Assembly: GCF_031119335.1 (NCBI RefSeq)
Contig: NZ_JAVHXT010000021.1
Location: 1 to 47,567 of the forward strand
Direction: 5' to 3'
Source: Pedobacter sp.
GTDB taxonomy: Bacteria; Bacteroidota; Bacteroidia; Sphingobacteriales; Sphingobacteriaceae
DNA length: 47,567 nt
Below, piece by piece: positions 41,717 to 47,567 of this stretch (its first letter is position 1; each line of letters starts with the position of its first letter). A model generated the notes under the pieces. That model was not told where the DNA came from. It was given only the letters and a program-made list of their open reading frames with translations, and ran no database searches. Position numbers and translations under genes: made by a program.

Positions 41717-42223
41717 TTATTTCCAATAGCTCCAAACTGTACCATTAAATACCGCTAACGATTTGGTTACTGTGTCGTAACACATCATACCTGCTACAGG
41801 GCCCTTAACCGTTAAATGAGGATTAGCAACGTGAGGTAAAACCATTGCTTTGTTCGTCGACTCTAAAACTAGTACACCATCTGCAGCACTGCTACGGCTC
41901 CCTATTACAGTCTTTTTTGCATTATCTACAGTTCCGCTATAAGGCACAGAATTATTAGTTCCAGCTCCCGACAATTCGACCCAGGTACCATTTTGGTACA
42001 TCTTTATTTTCAGTTCTGTTGGTCTTGCATCAAACAGAAAAGTTCCGTTAGCTGGCGAAGCTGGTAATGCCTCTACCGCTGGCAAAATAATCCCTTTGGT
42101 AGTACCTCTGGCAAAATCTAATACTGCAGACGCACTACTTGTTGTCTTAGTTTCAATTAAAGTTTGCGCTTTGGCTATAATGCCGATTAGAAGTATTACT
42201 GATGTAACTAAAATCTTTTTCAT
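41717..42223 (-). CDS. Small secreted protein built of two Bacteroidota surface modules
   Basis: 168 residues with a signal peptide (LLIGIIAKAQ). The rest is two copies of a module of about 45 residues. The first is KGIILPAVEALPASPANGTFLF-x-YQNGTWVEL; the second, KAMVLPHVANPHL-x-GMMCYDTVTKSLAVFNGTVWSYW. The pattern (K-G-x-L-P-x, P-x2-G-x3-Y/F-D, F/Y-NGT-x-W) is that of the module GLLVYxTD...YYxGTxW seen near the ends of Bacteroidota surface proteins. The gene starts 5 bp after the large DUF11 protein, which ends in the same module. Function unknown. Confidence 0.7.
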   Translation of the reverse strand: MKKILVTSVILLIGIIAKAQTLIETKTTSSASAVLDFARGTTKGIILPAVEALPASPANGTFLFDARPTELKIKMYQNGTWVELSGAGTNNSVPYSGTVDNAKKTVIGSRSSAADGVLVLESTNKAMVLPHVANPHLTVKGPVAGMMCYDTVTKSLAVFNGTVWSYWK

Positions 42224-42228
42224 TATTT

Positions 42229-45200
42229 TTAATTTATATCACAATTTTTCTCAATACATTTCCACATTGTACCGTTGTACAGTTTTATACAAGCCGCATC
42301 AATATCATAAACCAGCATGCCCTCAACCCTTTGAGCTACCGGAATTAAATTAACATTTTGTATTCTCGTAATCACAAAGCCCTTATTTTTAGATTCAATA
42401 GCTATAAAGCCATTAGGTACATTTTTTGGCCATCTGTTAGCAAAACCTAATAAATTTGAAATACCAGTTTGGGTGTAGCCATCTGGGGTACCAGTTGCTG
42501 GGGGATTTGTACAAGACACCACCCTAAAGGTTACTGAAGCGAAACTTACGTTACTACCAGAAACAGCATCAGGATCGGTATCTCTTATCTCATAAGTATA
42601 AGTATAAGTGCCTGGCGGTGTTGTAGCAAGTACGGTAACTACACCTGTAGCTGGGTCAACTTCTGCTATGGAAGTCGTCCAAACAGAATAATTAAAACTT
42701 ATATTTCCGCTTGTGGCAGTCGTGATTGTAGCACCATTATAAGTATCATTACTAAAAATTGAGGGCAATGTTCCTCCTACTCCAGCGATAATTGGAGTTG
42801 TACTGTAGTTATCATCTGCAGCACAAATTGCTGCATAAACGGTCACTTCTTTTGTTGGTGAATAACAACCGTTAACCGAATCGTAGAAAGCAGCATAATA
42901 TTTTGTAGTACCCGTTAATGCTGTAACGTTGGTAATTTTATTGGTGTTGGTTGCTGGTGTTGCAGTATGCCATGTTAAAGTTGTAAGTGTTGGCTTATTC
43001 GATGCTGTCAATCCAGTTAAGTTTGCTGTTGTAACGCCGCATGGAATATTATAAGAAGAATTGATATTCGAATAATTAGTAGCAGGATTCATTGTTGGTG
43101 CTGCTGTTCCCGCTTCACAACAGTTGTAAGTCAAAGTAATAGTATTGGTACTTTTAAAAACAACCCCCCTATGATTTTCAGTAATCCCGCGACCAGATGC
43201 ACGATAAGCAAGATACTTCCAAACATAGCTTTGTCCTAATTCAAATTCACTATCTAAAGTAAAAGAAGTTGCGGCTGGTGTAGCAAACGCTGGTGTATGT
43301 TGAATCAGAGGTTTAACACCATATCCACTGTAGAGTTCATTTCCAGAAAGGTTAGCAGCCATCTTACCTTGAACTTCAAACACTTCTGCAAGTATTTTAA
43401 CACCAGTTGGAAGCACAGATGGCAAACCTATACCCAGGGTAAATGTTCCCAGTTGCTCTAATTCGCCATTTCTCAGAAATTCTGTATAAGCCCTATCCAA
43501 TGCTACATTGCCAGAAAATGGATAGGAGTAATAAGTAGTAGATGGCGAAGCTCTTCTATTTAGTAAAGGTAAAGAATTATAAACGCTGCCCGTACCTCCA
43601 TCAGTTGTGTTAACACCTAACATCAGATTTCCGTCTTCAATTCTTATTTCTCTCCACTGGTTATCTATGCCATTTCTATTATTCAAATCACTATAAGTTA
43701 CAGGAATAATCAATGGTTCAGCTACGCCAGGAACTGCTGTCCCACTAGTTCTTGTATAATAAAGATTTAGTGTACCTCCATTAACTGCAACTGTATTATT
43801 AGCAACTGTTTGGGCAAGGTTTAATGTATATGTACTTTGTAAACAAGATACATTATTTTCAATTCTTGTGATTACGGTTGATGAGTTATTGGAAGGATTG
43901 GTGTCAAGTGCAGCAGTTGCCGATGCTGTATTTGTAATTGTTCCCGACGCTGAAGCATTTCCCGTTATAGTGAAAACTACTGCACTACCATCTGGAAGAG
44001 ATGGAATGATTAAACCTGTACCCTGTATGCCCGCTACCGTAACCGAAGCTGGGCAACTTGCAGATCCTCCACTACCAGTGCCAGCTTCACAAGTGATGCC
44101 CGTTGCCGTAAAGTTACTTACTGCGGGATCGGTAACTACCACATTGGTAGCTAGACCCGGTCCATTGTTGGTTACATAAATTTTATAAGTTATCGAACCA
44201 TTAGATGCTACACTTAGTGGTCCGGATTTATTTACCTGAATATCTGTGCTAGAAGTAACTCCAAAACGATTTGTTGTATTGTTAGCACTAGTGCTTGTTC
44301 CAATTGTTAACGTAAACTCTCCATTAGGCGAGCCATCACTTGCACCAGAAGTAGAACTTTCGCCAACTGTTGCCCATCCGCTTGGTAATTCTTTAATCGG
44401 GGCAGGTTGCCCTACTGTTCCTTGATTTCTACTTAACTGAAATCGTATCAAATCACCTTCAATTAAATTTCCACCCTGCGGAAATTGGAAAACACCAGAA
44501 GTGTTTACTGTAGCGGTTGCTACCACATTTCCATCTACTCCAACAGCATTTACATAAAGTGTATTGGCAGTAGTCCATACTCCACCTCCTGTACCGCCAC
44601 CATCAATGGTAGTTGAGCCATTATTATCACGATAAACCGTCCCATAAACACCAGGCTTTACCAAGGGTAGTATTCCATAAAGAAAAGCTGCAGCTCTATC
44701 TATTCGTACAGTACCAGTTCTGGTAACTGTAAATGACGGGTTTGATACCCCTGATCTATATGCCGACAGAAAACGAACACCATCTTGCTCATTATCAGCA
44801 GATACAGTTGATATTGCCGTACCCAAGTTATTATTAACATTAACACTTTGTACTGATGTCCATCCAGAAGGCGTAGCCAATACCGTGCCTTGCTGTGAGA
44901 GCATTGCGTTAGATAAATACACGATATCGGTTGCGGCATTACCTAATGGAGCTGTGGGTATTCCTGTTTGTGGTGCATCTGGCGTTGGCGAAGTACCAGT
45001 TACAGTTAAATTAGATGATGTGTATGCCCTTTCCCTATTACTATTTACAGCAGTTGGAGTTTGTTTGGCATTTGCAAAAATGGCAATAACAACAACCATT
45101 TCATCGCCAGCATTTTCAGGAAGATTAAGATTCGGAAAACTAACTGTTGCTGGTCCGGTGGGTAAGCCGTCTACATCATTTAAATACCTAACTAAATAAT

Positions 45201-45555
45201 GATGGCTAAATCTTGTACTGCCAGATGGAGATGCATGATTGTTGGATCTCCCATCTAAGTAAGCACAAGCTATTCCATTTACATTTATAGCAGAAAAACT
45301 TGATGTGTTTTCCATCGGTGTATTGTCGGGGTCGAAAGGCCAATTACTATTTGGTGTACCGCCGTGGTTACGTTCCATAAAAACACTAACCAACATCAAT
45401 CTATTTTTTCCTGCTGGGATATTTACGCTAACAGTTGGTACACCACCTACGCCAGACGCAGAATACGCCTGCGAATGTAATAGCGTAGGTGTCTGAGCAT
45501 TGGTTATGCTTAGTCCAAAGACTAAAAATAGTATAGTATATAAATAATACTTCAT
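42229..45555 (-). CDS. Large DUF11-containing surface protein
   Basis: 1108 residues with a signal peptide (about 1-20, GLSITNAQ). A DUF11 domain lies near 460-580 (VNKSGPLSVASNGSITYKIYVTNNGPG, ATNVVVTDPAVSNF) and the rest is Ser/Thr/Asn-rich Ig-like beta sheet. The C-terminal 45 residues form the same module as in the next gene (GFVITRIQNVNLIPVAQ, GMLVYDIDAACIKLYNGTMWKC). No CHU_C or type A sorting domain is visible, so its export route is unclear: it could be periplasmic or outer-membrane associated by other means. It is likely an adhesin. Confidence 0.75.
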   Translation of the reverse strand: MKYYLYTILFLVFGLSITNAQTPTLLHSQAYSASGVGGVPTVSVNIPAGKNRLMLVSVFMERNHGGTPNSNWPFDPDNTPMENTSSFSAINVNGIACAYLDGRSNNHASPSGSTRFSHHYLVRYLNDVDGLPTGPATVSFPNLNLPENAGDEMVVVIAIFANAKQTPTAVNSNRERAYTSSNLTVTGTSPTPDAPQTGIPTAPLGNAATDIVYLSNAMLSQQGTVLATPSGWTSVQSVNVNNNLGTAISTVSADNEQDGVRFLSAYRSGVSNPSFTVTRTGTVRIDRAAAFLYGILPLVKPGVYGTVYRDNNGSTTIDGGGTGGGVWTTANTLYVNAVGVDGNVVATATVNTSGVFQFPQGGNLIEGDLIRFQLSRNQGTVGQPAPIKELPSGWATVGESSTSGASDGSPNGEFTLTIGTSTSANNTTNRFGVTSSTDIQVNKSGPLSVASNGSITYKIYVTNNGPGLATNVVVTDPAVSNFTATGITCEAGTGSGGSASCPASVTVAGIQGTGLIIPSLPDGSAVVFTITGNASASGTITNTASATAALDTNPSNNSSTVITRIENNVSCLQSTYTLNLAQTVANNTVAVNGGTLNLYYTRTSGTAVPGVAEPLIIPVTYSDLNNRNGIDNQWREIRIEDGNLMLGVNTTDGGTGSVYNSLPLLNRRASPSTTYYSYPFSGNVALDRAYTEFLRNGELEQLGTFTLGIGLPSVLPTGVKILAEVFEVQGKMAANLSGNELYSGYGVKPLIQHTPAFATPAATSFTLDSEFELGQSYVWKYLAYRASGRGITENHRGVVFKSTNTITLTYNCCEAGTAAPTMNPATNYSNINSSYNIPCGVTTANLTGLTASNKPTLTTLTWHTATPATNTNKITNVTALTGTTKYYAAFYDSVNGCYSPTKEVTVYAAICAADDNYSTTPIIAGVGGTLPSIFSNDTYNGATITTATSGNISFNYSVWTTSIAEVDPATGVVTVLATTPPGTYTYTYEIRDTDPDAVSGSNVSFASVTFRVVSCTNPPATGTPDGYTQTGISNLLGFANRWPKNVPNGFIAIESKNKGFVITRIQNVNLIPVAQRVEGMLVYDIDAACIKLYNGTMWKCIEKNCDIN

Positions 45556-45580
45556 ATTGATTTACGATTTAAGAGCGTTT

Positions 45581-45639
45581 AAATAAACTGTACACGTGTG
45601 TCATTAATAAATAATGTTGCACACGTTTACAGTTTATTT
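45581..45639 (-). terminator. 20-bp stem hairpin after the fibre gene
   Basis: AAATAAACTGTACACGTGTG (45581-45600) pairs with CACACGTTTACAGTTTATTT (45620-45639) with a single mismatch. The right arm includes the stop codon of the fibre gene (45634-45636). It stands between the fibre and DUF11 genes, so it may reduce read-through into the latter. No long U run follows. Confidence 0.6.
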
Positions 45640-47567
45640 ATCCTTTCCCAACAACAACTTCTCTAATCTTTCCAAACGTTTTTTAGTCTCTTCAGACTCT
45701 TTTTTCAATTTGTCAATTTCGGCTTGTTGTGTATCTATTTTATCTTTTTGCTCAATTGTATGTAAGTACAGTTCTTCTATTTTCTCCAAGCTTTGGATGG
45801 TTAATTTTGTCATATCAAAAGTATAACCATTGTTCGCTTTTCTTAAATCAGATATAGAAGTAACTCCTGGTAAGTGATTGTTTGCTTTGATGAAATCTCT
45901 CACATAATTCAACGATTTAAACTCGTAGTTAGGGTTAATCGCAGATTTACCATTGAAATATTTCTCAAACACATAATCGGCATATACACTATTTGTGGTA
46001 TATATTTTACCTGAGGTAGAAATATCGCCCTGCACATGCAGTTTTGGGTTAATGGTTACCCCATCTACCACAAACGATGCAGCTGTTGCGCCACCAATAG
46101 CCACAGCACCCATTTGATAGATGTTTTGCGTATTTGCTGTAGCCGAAGTACCTGTTGCCATATTGAACCATGGTTCTATTGCCACATTGGATGCTGGAAC
46201 AGTCCTTAAAACACCATTAGCATCTGCCACTACAACCTTATCTGTAGCCACTTGTGTGTATGCAGCTGTAATATCTCTTACCCTAACATTTCCTGTAACT
46301 ACATCTAAACGGTTTGTTGAGGTGATTGTAGGCAATGCTGACCCAGTAAAATTACCTAATGCTATGTTTCCGCTTTCTCCATAAATCCAGTTACCAATAT
46401 TTAGCTGGTTACTTACGTTATGTTTAGCCTTGGTTTGTGAACCTAAGAATAAACTAAAGTTACCGCCTGTATATCTAATGTTAGGTGTTAAATCATTTAT
46501 TCTGTTACCTGCTTCAGTACCAAAGAAAGTATTATAATTACCTGTAGTTAAAGCACCTCCAGAGTTTACACCTAGCGCAACGTTGTCCTCACCTGTACCA
46601 AGTGAAGTTAAAGCTGTACTACCTACTCCAATATTCTTAAACCCTACCGCTGTTGGTAATACTGAAGAACCTATAGCGATATTTTGTGACTGGGTTGTAA
46701 TTGCTTGTAAGGAATTGTGACCGAAGACGTGGTTACTACTTCCCGTAGTTAATGCAGTTAAGTTATTTACCCCCATAGCCGCATTAGATCCTCCTTCAGT
46801 TAGGCTACCCAAGTTTTGAGAACCTAATACATAATTTGCCGTTCCTGTAGTAGCGCTTGTTAAATTCAATCCACCTACGGCAACATTGTTTCCAGTTGTT
46901 GCCAATGGTAAATTTCCATATCCTACTGCTACACTTCCATCACCATTAACTCTTGCCAATTGACTTCCGCCGCCTATTGCAACGTTACCTAATAGCCCAT
47001 AAGGGGCACCAGCTGCCACAGCTGCATTCATGGCCCCTGCGCCAATTGCAATATTATCGCTTCCTGGCATCGTTGAACCATTACCACCCACACCCGCATC
47101 TTGTGAAATATGATTTCTAGTTCCCACTACTCGAACATCAGCTATTGTTGGTGCTACTTTTCTAACTAAACCTGTTCCGCTAACAACCAATATTTCATCA
47201 GAAGCTGCTACTCCAGGTTGTAAGCCAGCAAGAGTTAACGTGTTTGCAGCACTTGTAGTTATGGTAGTTGGTGTTACTAAAGCTCCACCTAATTGTATGT
47301 TTGTTGGTGTTGAGAAATTCAAACCGTTGTTAACTGTTGCCGTAAATGTTCCAGTTGCTCCTGTAGCACCTGTCGCCCCCTGAATACCTTGAGTTCCCGT
47401 TGCTCCTTGTGGACCAGTAGCGCCAGTTGCACCCTGAATACCCTGAATACCTTGCGCTCCCGTTGCACCAACCGCTCCGTCAGCACCTGTAGCGCCCTGC
47501 GGACCTGTTGCTCCGGTCGCTCCCTGGATACCTTGGATACCCTGTGCACCGGTTTCTCCTGTTGCTC
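45634..47567 (-). CDS. Collagen-like / YadA-head trimeric fibre protein, N-terminus outside window
   Basis: 643 residues are visible and the frame is open to the right edge, so this is a partial gene. An internal TTG at 47322 could be mistaken for the start, but the frame continues upstream as about 25 collagen-like Gly-x-y triplets (GATGATGPQGATGAD, GAQGIQGIQ). Next come head repeats of the trimeric-adhesin type (NVAIGGGSQL, TTGNNVAVGGLNL, TTGSSNHVFGHNSL, TTGNYNTFFGTEAG). The C-terminus has NNHLPGVTSISDL and SLEKIEELYLHTIEQKD, followed by a heptad coiled coil, typical of Bacteroidota tail-fibre-like surface proteins. It is probably a trimeric stalk at the cell surface. Confidence 0.85.
   Translation of the reverse strand, partial: ATGETGAQGIQGIQGATGATGPQGATGADGAVGATGAQGIQGIQGATGATGPQGATGTQGIQGATGATGATGTFTATVNNGLNFSTPTNIQLGGALVTPTTITTSAANTLTLAGLQPGVAASDEILVVSGTGLVRKVAPTIADVRVVGTRNHISQDAGVGGNGSTMPGSDNIAIGAGAMNAAVAAGAPYGLLGNVAIGGGSQLARVNGDGSVAVGYGNLPLATTGNNVAVGGLNLTSATTGTANYVLGSQNLGSLTEGGSNAAMGVNNLTALTTGSSNHVFGHNSLQAITTQSQNIAIGSSVLPTAVGFKNIGVGSTALTSLGTGEDNVALGVNSGGALTTGNYNTFFGTEAGNRINDLTPNIRYTGGNFSLFLGSQTKAKHNVSNQLNIGNWIYGESGNIALGNFTGSALPTITSTNRLDVVTGNVRVRDITAAYTQVATDKVVVADANGVLRTVPASNVAIEPWFNMATGTSATANTQNIYQMGAVAIGGATAASFVVDGVTINPKLHVQGDISTSGKIYTTNSVYADYVFEKYFNGKSAINPNYEFKSLNYVRDFIKANNHLPGVTSISDLRKANNGYTFDMTKLTIQSLEKIEELYLHTIEQKDKIDTQQAEIDKLKKESEETKKRLERLEKLLLGKDK
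47340..47567 (-). repeat. Collagen-coding tandem DNA repeat
   Basis: Degenerate 9-bp units encoding Gly-x-y. A block of seven triplets (GAQGIQGIQGATGATGPQ plus GAT) occurs twice within the visible part. Such a repeat is a likely site of length variation by slippage or recombination. It extends past the window. Confidence 0.75.

Noticed and set aside
43868..44179. 103-residue plus-strand open frame
   Set aside because: Antisense shadow of the DUF11 domain.
47319..47549. 76-residue minus-strand frame near the right edge, rich in Arg, Glu and Gln
   Set aside because: It is the +1 shadow of the collagen-like repeats, which read as Gly-x-y in the frame of the fibre gene.
1..47567. CRISPR array, insertion sequence or prophage
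   Set aside because: No regularly spaced repeats, no transposase, integrase or phage structural genes were found; the fibre protein at the right edge is a bacterial surface type.

Overview
The window looks like chromosomal DNA of a member of the Bacteroidota, most likely the Sphingobacteriaceae (Pedobacter-like). Evidence for this: AT-rich sequence with few Shine-Dalgarno sites; promoters of the Bacteroidota type (TTTG, about 19 nt, TAnnTTTG) at several places; TonB-dependent receptors with a carboxypeptidase-like N-terminal domain; PorP/SprF, PorE-like and CHU_C-type proteins of the type IX secretion/gliding apparatus; and dispersed palindromic repeats between genes. The genus is inferred from overall resemblance and was not tested.

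Positions 1-12153 hold the 5' part of a tRNA-Lys gene, a candidate small RNA, and a minus-strand hexuronate catabolic cluster read in the order uxaB (tagaturonate reductase), uxaA (altronate dehydratase), kduI, an SDR dehydrogenase, uxaC, kdgK, kdgA, an ExuT-like transporter, and a GapN-like aldehyde dehydrogenase. Together these take galacturonate, and the unsaturated uronate released from pectin or glycosaminoglycans, to 2-keto-3-deoxygluconate, then KDPG, then pyruvate and glyceraldehyde 3-phosphate. The last gene could oxidise the triose phosphate. Mannonate dehydratase (UxuA) and a dedicated regulator are not in the window.

Positions 12154-24800 are a housekeeping and accessory stretch. 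It has a repeat-filled non-coding stretch of about 780 bp, a giant alpha-2-macroglobulin-like protein with an inserted TonB-plug module, yceH, an NlpC/P60 peptidase, a universal stress protein, a sterol-desaturase-type membrane hydroxylase and an M24 aminopeptidase P. Intergenic dispersed inverted repeats occur here, and a 46-bp perfect palindrome serves as a shared terminator.

Positions 24799-32088 are a four-gene minus-strand operon: TonB-dependent receptor, DUF4876-like lipoprotein, DUF6850-like outer-membrane barrel and diheme cytochrome c peroxidase. It is preceded by a well-formed Bacteroidota promoter in which a 23-bp near-perfect palindrome fills the spacer, so it looks like a repressor-controlled uptake system. 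Positions 32186-35573 hold a candidate signalling locus: a small conserved protein ending in PCPxxCD, two tandem paralogous seven-helix membrane proteins and a LytS/NarX-type histidine kinase in one overlapping operon, divergent from a NarL-type response regulator. Next come a degenerate M15-peptidase-like protein (zinc ligands replaced) and a Rossmann-fold protein.

Positions 37247-47567 are a cell-surface cluster on the minus strand: a PorE-like OmpA protein, a PorP/SprF protein, a secreted protein with a type B T9SS sorting domain, a small secreted protein, a large DUF11 surface protein, and a collagen-like/YadA-head fibre protein that runs off the right edge of the window with its N-terminus missing.
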